A DNA stretch of 64,000 nucleotides from Chenopodium formosanum (lineage: Eukaryota; Streptophyta; Magnoliopsida; Caryophyllales; Amaranthaceae). Below the pieces are notes generated by a model. That model did not search any database and had not been told where the DNA came from. It worked only from the letters and a program-made list of their open reading frames with translations. Positions 1-12,293 of the stretch are shown one piece after another. The position numbers and the translations under genes were made by a program. Position 1 is the first letter of the stretch. Each line of letters starts with the position of its first letter. The stretch lies in the NCBI GenBank assembly GCA_024500155.1, contig CM044860.1, forward strand, positions 2,836,501-2,900,500. Reading direction: 5' to 3'.

Positions 1-248
1 CAACATATTGTAATGTTTGCTATTCATTTTAATTTTAAGTACAAAATTTATATGTAAATGACTATTTCATGTTAATTTATTACATCATTTTGACTAAACA
101 TTGTATTTGTATACAATTTGGCAAAGGCAATAATGTCTTTAATTTAATATTTGTATAAGTCATAAAATATTGATGTTTGATAATTATGAAAATATACATT
201 GTAACTAATTCAATAACATAATGCATGACAAAATTTGGTTGTTACTTA

Positions 249-542
249 CTCCCTCCGTGTTTTTTTAAGTGACACACTTTTCATTTCCGGCCGTGTTTTT
301 TTTAAGTGACACACTTCCTCTTTTAGAAATTCCTTACATTTTCATAATATATCACCCCATTATCTCTTACTTCATCATTTCTCACTCCTTTCATGGTCAT
401 CACTTCCTCTCACATTCATTTACTTTATCATTTCTCACTCCTCTAACCTACCCCACTAACATCTTATTTTATTAAAGTCGATAAAATCTCCTAAAACTCT
501 ATGTTGGTCAAACCGTGTCACTTAAAAAAAACACGGAGGGAG
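249..542. mobile_element. Stowaway-like MITE with duplicated left terminus
   Basis: The element starts CTCCCTCCGTG and ends with the inverted copy, and a TA dinucleotide sits on each side (247-248 and 543-544). This is the Stowaway (Tc1/mariner-type) pattern. The terminal match extends through the GTGTCACTT motif next to the T-rich stretch. The left terminal segment, a T-run followed by AAGTGACACACTT, occurs twice in a row (about 255-282 and 294-321), so the left end carries an internal duplication. No coding capacity is visible; the small open frame across it is low-complexity. Confidence 0.85.
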
Positions 543-599
543 TAATATAAGTCAAAGTCTATTGTTAATATAAGTCAAAAATTGTAACTAATTTTCTCT

Positions 600-1727
600 T
601 TAAAAATTGAAAATGTATGTTTTACATTTATGATTTCATATTTTTATGTGTAATAATATTTAAGCTTTATAAAGAGAGAATAGTGTAATAAATTAAGCAT
701 CAAATAATTTAGTTTGGCCCTTAATTATTTGGTGAGACTTGAGGAAAATGGGCTTGGCGCCAGGATTACTCCTAAAACACTAAAAGCACCGCCAAAAAGT
801 AATTCTCCAATTCTCAAGTAAAACCTAAAACTAATTTCTCAATTTTCCTTAAGTTACGCCTCTTATCTCCATTATCCAGCAGCTCCAAGCCTCCAACTCG
901 TGGTTCCTCCGATTTTTGGTAAGGGTTTCATTGTTTCTTCTCTAAATTCTATATTGGTACTTGTTTTTTTTAAAAAAATTTCTCAAATTGATTGTGAATT
1001 TGGGTTTGTATTTTGATGAATTGTCACTTTAATTCATTAGTATTTCCCTTATTCCTATAAACATGTCAAATTTCACTAAATCCAATTGTTCATATGAATT
1101 TTGCATTCATCAGATTTGGGTGTATTGAATGACCAGCTTAGGTATTTATTTTTATTTACTTATATTTTGAAATCTAATTTTCTTTCCCCTTCCCCTTCAT
1201 TTCTCAATTTAATTATCTGATTTTTCCTTAAACATGCATAAAAGTGGACAATTATCTATAATCTCTGTAATTTGTGTTCATTTATATTCGTGGAATCATG
1301 ATATTCATGAATTGCTAAAGAATATCTTATACTTGTATGTAGATCAACTTGGGTACTATCTTATTCATGAGCAGTGTCACTTTAGTGAGTCTAGTCTAAA
1401 CATCATAGCCTAGAATAATATGATTGGTAGTCTTTGTGATGATGCAATTAATTATGCAAAGCATTTTGTCTCTTTTGCTTATTACGAAGTATCTTCATGA
1501 AAGATATAGACTAAAATGATTTTGGCTCTAAGCAACAGTACTATCACATGTGGGTAGCCTTACTGGAGCATGATAATACATTATACATCTAATATTTGAT
1601 CTTAGTGAAACTACATTAGGGTCACTATTTTTTGGTATGCAATGTGGGAAATCGTCTAATAGTTAGTATTCTAATGTTGTTTGCAGGTTGGACTTTCTTT
1701 TATTTCCTTCTAATTTTTTTTACTATA
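600..1727. other. 5' region of the decayed hAT gene
   Basis: No coding frame is supported here. A C-rich leader near 840-918 ends in a good splice donor (TTTTTG then GTAAGG, about 919), and a matching acceptor TTGCAG lies at 1681-1686 just before the transposase ATG. The transposase transcript may therefore have had a leader intron of about 770 bases. I looked for hAT-type terminal repeats and found none I could trust. Confidence 0.4.
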
Positions 1728-3904
1728 ATGGACTATGAAGAGCAAATTTTGGATAATGCATATGAGAGAGGTAATGAAATGGTGATTAATTATATTTCAA
1801 ATCATATAGTAACTATTTTGTTTCTTATTAATGTGAATATATGTTTTTGCAGCCCTTGATGATGAAGATGAAACATCTCATATTAATAATCATGTAGAAG
1901 ATTCCCAACCTTCTCTGAAAAGAAAGAAAGCAACATCGAATAAAGAGGGCAAACGTACTTCACCAGTTTGGAATCATTACGACTTCATTGACACGTCACA
2001 AGGTTTGTTCGTTCAATGTAAGTATTGCAAAATACAAAAATATAAGTATGTCAGTCGTGCGGGTACCTCTAATGCTAAAAGGCACTACGAAGGATGTGAT
2101 GCTTATAAAAAGTACTTGGAAGAAAATAGTAATGGTGTTCCTGCCAACGAATTTATGATCATAAAATCTTTTGCAAATTATTTGCTGAAGCTATACTAGG
2201 TCATGGATATGCATTGAGTATGGTTGAGCATGAAAGACATAGAAAATTGCTTTCTTATCTAAACCCTGATGTGAGGACGATTTGCAGAAATACCATGACC
2301 AAAATTTGCGTGTCAGAGTATGGTAGCTTAAAGAAACAATTATCTGACATATTAGGAGCATTGACCTCTAGAGTTTGCTTAACTTGTGATTTGTGGCAAG
2401 CATGTACTATAAATGCATATTTTACTCTTACTGCCCATTTCGTGGATAATACTTGGAAATTGCAATAAAAAATTCTAAATTTTCGCCATTTTCCTCCACC
2501 TCACAATGGCTATGACATTTATGAGCTTGTGCAATCGTTGCTTAGAGAATGGGGTATTGATAAGAATATTTTTACAATCACAGTTGATAATGCCAGTAGT
2601 ATGATAGTTATGGTTGATAAGCTTCGAAATGATTTAGGTGCTCTTTCTTCTTTGCCAATGGATGGTAAGTACTTTCATATTAGATGTTCGGCACACATTT
2701 TGAATTTAATTGTGAAAGAAGGTTTGAGTGTTATTGATAAATCTGTTATTAAACTTCGTGAGCTTGTGAAGTATATTTCATACTCTGAGGGAAGGAAAAT
2801 TAAATTTCAACAATGTGTTATAGCATCTAATTCTTTTTTAAGTCGAAGTTAAGAACGGATACGCCTACCAGATGGAATTCTACCTATTTAATGCTTCAAA
2901 GAGCATTGGCAGCTAAAACCCCTTTGAGCTTGTTTGCTACCAGAGAGCATAATTCTGAGTTTGATCTTTCAACAAGTGATTGGCAGTCCATACAATCTGT
3001 ATGCGACTTTCTTGAGCCGTTTTTTGAGATTACTAAACTCTTTTCTGGTTTAGATTACCCTACTGCTAACCATTATTTTGCCAATATTGTTAGTATTGAG
3101 AAGCTTTTAACTGATGCACATATTCATGACAATTTTAAGATAAGGGAAATGGCAATGAAGATGCACAAAAAATTTGAAAAGTATTGGTTGGATTATTCCA
3201 TGATTTTGTCTTTTGCTGTAATGTTGGACCCTCTTCACAAGTTTGATTTTGTGAAGACCTTGTATGGTATATTATATGTTGACGATGGTATTGATGGGTC
3301 TGGAAGTAAGGCACAAGCAGTTTATTTGGAATTTGTTGCATTGTATAATTGCTATGCTAAATTTGCTACACCATGTTCGTCATCGTCATCATCCTTACGA
3401 AGTACATCAACATCCCTTTTGCCTCTTGCATTTCGTGCACCATTTAAGATCAGCAACATTTATGAGGTATTTTTTTTCGTTATTTAATATCAATTTACGT
3501 TACTACATTCCTTTAAAAATTAATTTTAATTATCAATTTTTACAGCATTTGATGAAAATGTTGCTAAGCATAGAATCGGCGGTAAAGCATATGAAATTGA
3601 TTCATACATGAATTTGCCGCTAAGGCCTCGAGTTCCAAATGAGAATTTTGATATACTCAATTATTGGAAAGAACAATTAGTTTCCTTTCCAATCCTCGCC
3701 CGAATGGCAAGAGATATTTTAGCCATTCCCATAACTTCAGTTGCTTCCGAATCATCTTTTAGTATGGGTGGTCGAATCTTGAATAAGTGGAGAAATTGTC
3801 TTTCAGCACCACATGTTGAGGTTTTGATTACTTCTAAAAATTGGTTAGATGGTTATGATGGTGAAGAAGAGGCCGAAGGTAATGAAGTTAGTGTCGAAAC
3901 TTGA
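1728..3904 (+). pseudogene. hAT-superfamily transposase (RICESLEEPER/DAYSLEEPER-like), decayed
   Basis: The translated pieces show a hAT transposase in order. A BED-type zinc finger lies near 1950-2105 (W-x-H-Y/F, C-x2-C, then H-x4-C). The central RNase-H-like region follows (TCDLWQA near 2385, the H-C-S-A-H-I-L-N-L-I block near 2680, R-W-N-S-T near 2870). The C-terminal hATC dimerisation domain is at about 3640-3870 (ARDILAIP, SVASESSFS, GGRIL). Two introns are plausible: 1771-1852 and about 3465-3545. The gene is broken by a frame change near 2150, an in-frame TAA at 2466-2468 and another frame change near 2850, so no full transposase can be made. The family is secure; the exact lineage is not. 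The reading frame uses ordinary plant splice sites, so it was once a functional or domesticated copy. The element ends were not found. Confidence 0.85.
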
Positions 3905-4567
3905 TTTTCTTCCTAATTATGGTAAGTACAAATTTTTATTTATTTACTAATTTTTTTAATAATTTTTTTTCTACATCTTATTATTCTTTTTATTTTTTCA
4001 TAAATAGGATTCGATGGAGTAGTGATGGCTAGTTGAAGATGTTGTGCTTAACATTTGACGTTATTTGGATTTCTATGTTTTGATTGGTGTTGTACCTCTA
4101 AGGCTCTGATTAGAGGTTGTCTTTTGGGTTATTATTCCATATTTTGTCACCACTATTGGGTTGATATCCATATAGACATCTTAATACTTCTTCTCCATTT
4201 CTTTTTTATTTATTATATTTATTGTTATGACTTCAATCATAAACAAACAAAATAAATGAGTGTCCATTGACTTATAATAATATTTTAACTTTGAGCATTG
4301 TGCAAAATTTAATTTAACCATACATGTACAACTTTTATCTTATTAAGACCTATGATACTATAACTTTTGCATGTATTTGTTAAATTACGAATAACTTTTG
4401 AGAAATGGTGTATATCAGTGAGAAATCATTAAACCACCTTGGTGTGTTACAACTTACAAGTTTAATTCTATATATTAGATTTTTGGCCCTTTGTTTATAA
4501 AATTTACTTTGGATCCATCGTGTGTTAATGCGTATTATAGTTTTTCCAAAAAAAAAAAAAAGAAAAC

Positions 4568-4609
<42 letters not shown>

Positions 4610-4807
4610 AAAGAAAACAAAGAAAGTACTTGTTTGAAAATTTGTAACATATGTTATTATGTTGTATAGATATTTATTAACCATAAGTCCACACTTCATA
4701 GCAAAGACATGTAATATTAAGCTACTAGCTAGTGTAATTATTGTATGTAAACATAATTATATTTTTAGTACTAGTACAAGTACAATTTCATTTTCAAAAG
4801 TATTATA
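3905..4807. other. non-coding flank with poly-A tracts
   Basis: This is 3' flank of the hAT remnant. It contains interrupted A-runs at about 4549-4613. No gene or clear element end is seen. The tracts could be a retroposed poly-A tail, but no SINE or LINE body precedes them. Confidence 0.4.
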
Positions 4808-5057
4808 CTTCCTCCGTTTTCTTTTAGATGCAACACACACTTTTTCACGGTATTTAAGAAATGTAGGGTTCACATGATATAATACACTTTAAAATGGGAT
4901 GAGTGGTTGTTAGAAGTGTAATTTAGTGGACCATGTGCTTTAAATAAGGGAAATAGTATAGGTTTTCCCTAAAGTAATTTTCCTTTTATAGTGTGTTGCA
5001 AGTATTGTGACATTTCCTTTTTAGGGAAGTGTTGCAAGTAAAAGAAAACGGAAGAAG
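4808..5057. mobile_element. Stowaway-like MITE
   Basis: The left end CTTCCTCCGTTTTCTTTTA is matched at the right end by an inverted copy ending AAAGAAAACGGAAGAAG. TA dinucleotides flank both sides (4806-4807 and 5058-5059). The inner ends also pair (GCAACAC against GTGTTGCAAGT). The element is about 250 bp with no coding capacity. Confidence 0.8.
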
Positions 5058-5169
5058 TACAAAATAGAAGCAAGTAGCTTAAAATAAAAGTGTAAAATTC
5101 CGGTATTTTATTTATGATAAATTTAATAACATGTTCAAATTAACTTTTAATCAAAATTTAAATTTATGT

Positions 5170-5693
5170 CAGTTTTGAATCAAAATAATATCAATACGCG
5201 GGTCAATATAAGGTAGTTAACGACCTGGATAAAATCTTATCACAGTTCACTAAACAGCTTACTATAATTCAGGTAAGTAGTAAGTTATGTTAGGTGTTTA
5301 CTATTAAAAACTTAATTAAGTTGAGTGTTATTTCGGGTTCAGATCATTAACAGGTCGGGTCAAATCGGTTGTCGGTCAATATCCATTCAGGTTGATAACA
5401 AGTTATGACAAGTTATAATCGATTTCAGGTTCTAAACAAGTCGGATACTAATCGGGTTCAGATCACAATCAAGTCGAGTCAAATCGATTTTCGGTTATAA
5501 TCAAGTTGATTACAGGTTCGGGTTCAGGTCATAAAGTGTCAGGTCTATTCGGTTATCAGTTAATGTCAGGTTTGTTCGGTTTAGGTTCTATGTCACAGTT
5601 TTCACCTATTCTTCGGATACGGGTCGGATACAGATCATTGCCGGTTCAGATCGGTTTTTCAGGTCGGGTCAGATTTTGACAGCTCTAAGCTAA
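5170..5693. repeat. GGTTCAGGTC-type degenerate repeat block, probable truncated hAT-like MITE
   Basis: The block is made of short degenerate units built on TCAGGTTCGGGT and CGGGTCAAATCGG. It ends in TTTTGACAGCTCTA, which resembles the right end of the larger element at 36749-38029 (TTTGACAGCACTA). No matching left end or target duplication was found, so it looks truncated on the left. Confidence 0.5.
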
Positions 5694-5818
5694 GGCCTCG
5701 TTCTATTTATCGTGAATCTGTGACAAGGGTAGAGATAAACTCATGTAAATTTAAGTAACTTAGAAAATTTCTACACATATGATTAATATGCCTTATTTGA
5801 TGAATTCTATAAATTAAG

Positions 5819-6039
5819 GGCTTGTTTGACATTATTTTTGGTTTCAGTTTTCTATTTTTTTGAAAACCAAAAATCAAAAATAGGAACACAAGAAAAAGGT
5901 GTTTCCACTTTTCTGTTGTCAGTTTTCAAAATTATCATGTTTTTAATAACTTTAAATACTTTTTTATTCATTATGGGGCATATATCATATACTCTTAAAA
6001 ACCAAAAAAACTGAAAACCACAACAATGTCAAACGAACC
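5819..6039. mobile_element. Foldback MITE flanked by TTAAG
   Basis: The left end GGCTTGTTTGACATT is matched by an inverted right end AATGTCAAACGAACC. Inside these, TTTTTGGTTTCAG pairs with CTGAAAACCA. TTAAG is present on both sides (5814-5818 and 6040-6044), compatible with a PIF/Harbinger-type TTA target or a slightly longer duplication. The element is about 221 bp and has no coding capacity. Confidence 0.7.
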
Positions 6040-6312
6040 TTAAGAAAGTGAATACAAACTCTAGTAATTTCACATCCTCTTAGCAGATTCGAATGTTCTG
6101 GAGATTCGAGTCCGCCTTTTTGCCTCGGGGACTCGAAACCCCCAAGAATATTAACACAATAAATGGTAATTTTTTTACACGATCGCCAACGATTTTCTTG
6201 CCTGTACAATTTCTCAGCATGGTTTCTCCACTCTTCATAATTCATAATCCTTTCCTCACCTCTTAGTGGTTAGTGCCCGGTGGTGGTTATTACACAAATT
6301 TGTAGATTTTAG

Positions 6313-6857
6313 TAGGGGTGAGCTTGGGACGGGTACCCGTACCGTTAGTACTAACGGTTCGGGTACCCGATAACCAAAATCACTAAAAGTGATACCCATA
6401 ACCGGAACCGATAAGTTCGGGTACCCGGACTTCGGGTACCCGGATTTTCGGATCGGTTATCGGGTACCCAATAAGATATCCAATAATGATAATTAAACTT
6501 AATTATGTAGTTATTATGATATAATTAAAAACTAATTAACAACAATACCATATAATCTTGACCAAATTATTAATAATATTACTAATCATTGATATTATAA
6601 AGTGATTATGAAGTGAAGTAAAAGTTTAGATTTATATTAATAGATTTAAGTAGGGAAAAAAAGCAAAAAAAATGCTTATCGGATCGGATCGGGTAACCGT
6701 TAATTTTAAAATGATACCCATAACCATACCCGATAACAAATTATCGGAACGGGTATCCGAACCGTTATGGTTATCGGATCGGGTACCCTACTTTTCGAAA
6801 CGGTTACGGATCGGTTTTTCGGGTTTTCGGTTTTTCGGGTAGTTTTGCTCAGCCCTA
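6313..6857. mobile_element. hAT-like MITE with subterminal GGGTACCCG repeats
   Basis: The terminal inverted repeats are TAGGGGTGAGC and its complement GCTCAGCCCTA, with one mismatch in 11. A perfect 8-bp direct repeat GATTTTAG flanks the element (6305-6312 and 6858-6865), the target-site length made by hAT transposases. Both ends are packed with short GC-rich motifs (CGGGTACCCG, GGATCGGGTA), and the middle is AT-rich. Repeated subterminal motifs are typical transposase-binding sites in this superfamily. There is no coding capacity. Confidence 0.88.
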
Positions 6858-6889
6858 GATTTTAGTGGTCGTGGTGGTGGTTTATTAGG

Positions 6890-8150
6890 TGGAGAAAGAG
6901 AGTTAATTAGTATGAGTTGAGAAAAGAGAGAAGTGAAAATGGGATTGAAGCGTTTGAGAGACTAAAATGGGTAAATAAATATGTTCATGTTAAAATGTGG
7001 GTGTGATTTGAGCTTCTGGGCAGAGCAGAGCAGGGGTCAGCAAAGCAGAGCAGATTAAATTTCAGCAGAGCAGTGCAGATTTCAATATTATTATTATTAT
7101 TAAGTGCATATACCATTGATTTAGGTGAGTGAAAACACAAATAAATGTGTATCATATTTAACATATGTTAATAGTAGAAAGATAATTCATTTCACAAAAA
7201 TTTTAAAATAAAATGATTAATGAGTAATAATGATTTTACTTATAAATATGTCTTAATCATATATTTTTAACCCTCGAAATAATAATATACAAAGTACTAC
7301 TTGAAAACAACTTTTTTTTTTTTTTTTTTAATTCATAAATTGTATGAAAAGATTTGAAAAATAATTCAACTCAATGAACTAACAATCAATACCCACATTA
7401 AATGTTTCTATACATTGTGATTCTAATATGAAATGTTTATAAAAAGAAATTGTTATTAATTTTTATTATTATTATTTATTTTTTTGAAAGAATTGTTATA
7501 ATTATTAGAAATTATTAATTAATAATATTATTAAATATTTAAATATTAATTCTTAATAGTTTGAATTATTAAATACTAGATGAAGCCCTGCAATGCACGA
7601 TTTTTTTTTTTTTTTTTGGGAATTATGTGCTGAAATTTGTTACATATTTAGATAGAATTCATAATATCAAAAGATAATATTTTTATCTTTAATTAATTTA
7701 AACTTAAAAATCTCATTCGATAATTTTGCTTACATGGCATTTGAATTATTTAATTTTAAAAGAAATTAATAATCTCTTATTTTATTGGCTACAATTAAAA
7801 TTTATAATTTTACGTGGCGCGCTAAGAAAATTAAATCTTACGTGACTCTCTAAAACATTGGGAAAAAACTCCTCTATATATATATTAGATTAGATTATTA
7901 TTGATAATAATTATTATTATTAATTATTATTATGATTAATAAATATTAATTATTATTAATATTAATAATTATTATAATTATTTAAAATAATAAATTATTA
8001 TCATCAATACAATATTAATTATTATTATTGAATATTAATTATTATTATTATTAATTACTATTTAAAAATAGAGCAGATTGAATTTCTTTTGAGCAGAGCA
8101 AACTTAATCAGAGCAAGACAGAGCAGATCTAAAGAACGGGGCCTAAGTCC
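6890..8150. repeat. AT-rich element with GCAGAGCA repeats at both ends
   Basis: GCAGAGCAG-type motifs are clustered at 7018-7080 and again at 8070-8130. Between them lies about 1 kb of AT-rich DNA made of ATTATTATT-type runs (about 7450-7560 and 7900-8070). The two motif clusters read in the same direction, and I could not fix terminal repeats or a target duplication. The outer right end (AAAGAACGGGGCC, near 8131) looks like a transposon terminus. A small Helitron lies inside. This is probably a nonautonomous transposon of undetermined class. Confidence 0.45.
7576..7889 (-). mobile_element. Short nonautonomous Helitron
   Basis: Read on the minus strand, the segment starts TCTAATATATATATAGAGGAG and is preceded by A. 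It ends in CTAG followed by T, with an imperfect hairpin (CGTGC, loop, GCAGG) about 12 bases before the end. The A|TC...CTAG|T arrangement with a 3' hairpin is the Helitron signature. At 314 bp it carries no Rep/helicase gene and would depend on a full element elsewhere. The 5' end could sit five bases further out, because TAGAT is repeated there. Confidence 0.6.
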
Positions 8151-8338
8151 TTAACCATATGCACAACACATGTCCAAAAAAAAAATTGTCGTCGTGAAAT
8201 TAGAAGAGTACTACTTGTACTCGTACTTTGAGTGCCTGAAACGACGTCGTTTTCACTGTATTGGCTAAAGTATATTCGCGGGTCTTAAACCCCTGCAACT
8301 GATCTCATCATCTTCTCCGACGAGATCATCGATTTCCG

Positions 8339-11300
8339 ATGACAAAGAAGCATTTAAAATCCGACGCAACTCGCCGTCGAAATCGAGTCGACCCGTCAAC
8401 TCCGCAACCTAAACCTCCAAATTCCGACCCCAAAAACTTCCATGGCAGCAACAACCACCGTTTCCTCACCATCATCGTCGTCGTCTTCATCGTATCTTCC
8501 GCCATATCCGCATTCTTGTACCGCCGTATCAACCACCCTTCTCTTCCTCCTTCATTCGCGCATCAACGAGGTCTCGTCAAAGAAGATGTCACTTTCCAGG
8601 AGATCCTCACTGTAAAATTTCTTTTCTGTCTAATTTTGTTGGTGTTTTCTTTGATTTGTTTTTCGTTTGATTTTTTGATTGATTGTTTGGGTTGATTTTA
8701 AGCAATGCAGGAGAATTCTAGGGTTTCTGAAAATGTTACTCAACGGCATTTCACCAATCCTGTATTAGCTTACATTACTCCTTGGTAAATTACTTTTCTC
8801 ACTCCAATTTTTTCGTTCATTTGTTCTTCATTTGTTTAATTTCTATGAAATGAATCGAATTTTGAACTTTGATATGAATTGTGAATAAGTAAGGCAGAGG
8901 GAGGGTGGTAATTTAGGGTTTTGCTTGGTTATAGGATGGCATAATTTAGGACACTAGAATTCTAGTAGGACCTTGGGACTATTTGCATTGTTGGGTTAGT
9001 TATGGCTCTGTATGTGTTTGTGCTTGGGCATTTTTTGTAATTTGGACGAGTTAATTCCGAAAGCTAGCTCAATGAGCCGAAGAGACGTGAACTTAAGTAC
9101 TTGTTTTTCGGATTAGCTTTGGTGTGATTAGTGCTCCAGAGAACACTATATTTTGCGGAGAATGGGGTTTGGAACTTGTCTAAGTAACAAATCTAGCACC
9201 TAACTAACAAATGTAGGAATAAAGTTTAAACTTTGCAATTGGACGATAATAGCTCATTAGTATCCTAATAAACCTTATATTGGTGATTCAATTAGCCTTG
9301 ATTTCTTATTGCTTTGTTTCCTTCTAGGTTTCTATCAAGCATTTCTTGGTTTCTTTGTTTTTGCTAAACCAGGGTCCAATACTGATAGTTCCAACCTAAT
9401 CAAATGGTGCAGGAACTCGGCTGGTTATGATTTAGCAAAAAGGTTCTGCCCCAAGTTTACACATCTATCTCCTGTGTGGTACGATCTTAAGAGGTATGCT
9501 GCGGTGAACACCGTTTCGCAATTTTCAGGCTAGCTCTTATTCTCAGTAGATGACAATTGCTGTGCTCTTATATTGTTTCCTCTTCTTGGTACTTTTATTC
9601 CCTTGGGTGCAACGCAAATCAATTTATTTGTTTTTATTTTCATTACTTACCCCTTTTGTGTGTGTGAGCGATGTAGAGAAAAGGGAAGAGAGGATTTTTT
9701 ATAGTGTTCTTGTTGACGATGTTTCTATTTTATATTAAAAACCTTTATATATGTTCAATTTTATTTTACATGTGGTCAGTCAAGGGACAAAATTAGTCCT
9801 CGGGGGAAGACACAATGCTGATACAGGATGGATGTCTGAGCTGAGACTGAGAGGAAATGCTCAGGTAACAGGCCAGCTTATTGTACTTAGATGAAAATTT
9901 TATATTGCAGAGTCATGAACTCAAATTTCTTTCTGCATGTCACTTCATCTTTGCCGCCCAGCATACTTTTTAGTATCAAGATTTATAATTAAGTGCATAT
10001 AGGCATATAGCGACTATAATGAATTTGCAAAATACATGTATACTATTTGCCTTTGTCTTTGTGAGTAGATTCTCTCCCCTATTTATTCTTTGTGTCTAAG
10101 TTAATAGGATGATCTGTTTTCTTGAATGAACTTTGATTTTTGATGTGTAGATTTTACCAAGAGTAGTCCTTGAAGCAGTGCCAAAGGACCTGCTCAGAAA
10201 CAAGAAACAAAGGGACAAAGCTATTGACCTGCTTATAGCAGAGTGCAAGTAAGCATATTATTTTGAAATTTGTTCTTTCTAAGATATAATTTTCAGCTTA
10301 GGTTTTTGGTTTGGAAGAAAGTCAAAATGAGTATAGGAATTTGGATGCTGATGGTTGTGTTAATGTTGTGCACTATAATAGTTTTTTGGTGTATCGTCAT
10401 ATCTCACCATTTGTTTATATACTTTTTTGCGCAGGGATATAGGCTATGATGGGATTGTCCTAGAATCTTGGTCAAGCTGGGCTGCTCATGGTGTTCTCCA
10501 TGAAGCTTCTTTGCGAAAATTGGTATTATAGGACTTTTCTCTATACCATCTAATTAGAGATCAACTGTTTAATCTACTTCAATTGTGCTATGAGTGACTT
10601 TCTTTTTTTTATTCCTTGGGAGAACTGCTCATGTTTAATTATGCCCGAGCAATGCCTACAACTTTTAAAGAGTATTTTATATTTAGACCTTTCACCTTTG
10701 TTCCTTGGACACATTAGTGCTCTTAAATGGAAAATTACTCACTAGGTTCTTGGGATTGATGGGGATGCTGCACCATTGTTGTTGCATGAATTTGTGGGTT
10801 CACAGAACTCAGGGACTGTATTTTATTGAATATGACCGAGTTATTGACTGTTACTATTTTATGAATTCTTCCACATTGAAAGCAGGGTGGTAGGGGCGGG
10901 CATTTTAGATTCTTATTGTACAAGATATCCCAGTGATTTGCTTCCTCATCTACATTGTTCTTAAATCTTACCCATTCAATCTTTTGATTTATTTCTTAGG
11001 GGTTTAAGACAATCTAACTCTATCACATAAGAAGCACAAGTTAGGTTTTCCAGCAAATTTGTTACAGTGTACGAATAAAAACGAGGTCACTAAATGCCAT
11101 AGATTATGTGATGTTCTTAATTTTGCTTCGGGATTTGCAGGCACTACAATTCGTAAAGCAACTTGGAGATTCCCTGCATAATGTCAGGTCAGAAAGGAAT
11201 GGTCAGCCACTGCAGCTAGTGTATGTCATTGGTCCTCCATATTCTGAGTCTGAGAAGCTTCAAGCTCATGATTTTGGACCAGAGGATTTGCAGACCCTCA

Positions 11301-12176
11301 GTGACTCTGTAGATGGTTTCTCACTAATGACATATGACTACTCAAGTCCTTATAGTCCTGGTCCTAATGCACCACTGACTTGGGTGCACTCCACGATAAA
11401 ACTCCTCGTTGGTGAAGGTGGGAAGAGCCTTGCAAACAATATATTTGTTGGAATCAATTTCTACGGGAACGATTATGTAATAGCTGAAGGTATGCTGTTT
11501 CTTTATCTTCTCTTCTTTTGAATGCATTCATTGAGCAAATCATAAGTTAGTGTTACATTTTACTGAGGAATATACTAGGAATGATGAATGTACTGAATAG
11601 GACGGTCTTAGAAAGGGGTCCATTACTTGCTTTTTCAGCTATACAAATAGTGGAAGCATCATATTCTTGATGCAGTCCTTATTATGTATACCTCTTGATT
11701 AGCTAATTTGAATTTGCTTGAAAAGGCTTAGCTTACCTATTGTCTTTCCTCCAAGTGTGAATACTGGTTTTGAAGGAGTGTTTAGGACAAGTTGTAGAAC
11801 AAGCAATTTTGTGGAAGAAGTGCCCTAATTTAGCTTGGCATTTTTTTGAGTACAGAGTAAATTATGGTTTATTAGTTTCTTATAGAGCTTAAGACCCTTT
11901 TGACGGCTGTCTCAATTTATAGGTGGTGGTGCTCGAGCAATTACTGGCAGGGACTATCTCTCTTTAGTGGACCAATACAAACCCACCATGAGGTGGCAAA
12001 AGGACTTTGCAGAGCATTTCTTCGTGTATTCTGATGATCAACATCATGAACATGCAGTCTTCTACCCTACTTTGATGTCAATATCAGAGCGACTAAAGGA
12101 AGCACGTTCATGGGGGGCTGGCATCTCAATCTGGGAAATAGGCCAAGGACTAGATTATTTCTTTGATCTTCTTTAA
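8339..12176 (+). CDS. Chitinase-domain-containing protein 1 (CHID1)-like, glycoside hydrolase family 18
   Basis: Eight exons join into a 433-residue protein: 8339-8611, 8711-8784, 9413-9493, 9780-9864, 10151-10248, 10435-10522, 11141-11489 and 11923-12176. All phases close and all introns are GT-AG. The N-terminus is basic and Pro-rich, followed by one hydrophobic segment at residues 42-61, so a membrane-anchored or signal-anchored secretory protein is likely. The GH18 barrel follows: LAYITPW, FTHLSPVWYDLK, the strand-4 region Y-D-G-I-V-L-E-S-W (residues 208-216), GFSLMTYDYSSP, and the C-terminal GAGISIWEIGQG. The classical GH18 catalytic pattern DxxDxDxE is not kept: only the first Asp and a Glu one turn early are present, as in animal CHID1. 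Glycan binding or an altered activity is therefore more likely than ordinary chitinase activity. The family match is strong; the substrate is unknown. Confidence 0.93.
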
Positions 12177-12293
12177 GCACACTTCTAACCCAACCTAGTG
12201 TTTACCTGAATTTACTGTCTTATCTATCTAGGTTAGACTGGTGTATTAGCCTAGTAATAGCTTTGTTTGTAAAGCTGTTGTAGGATGTGATAA

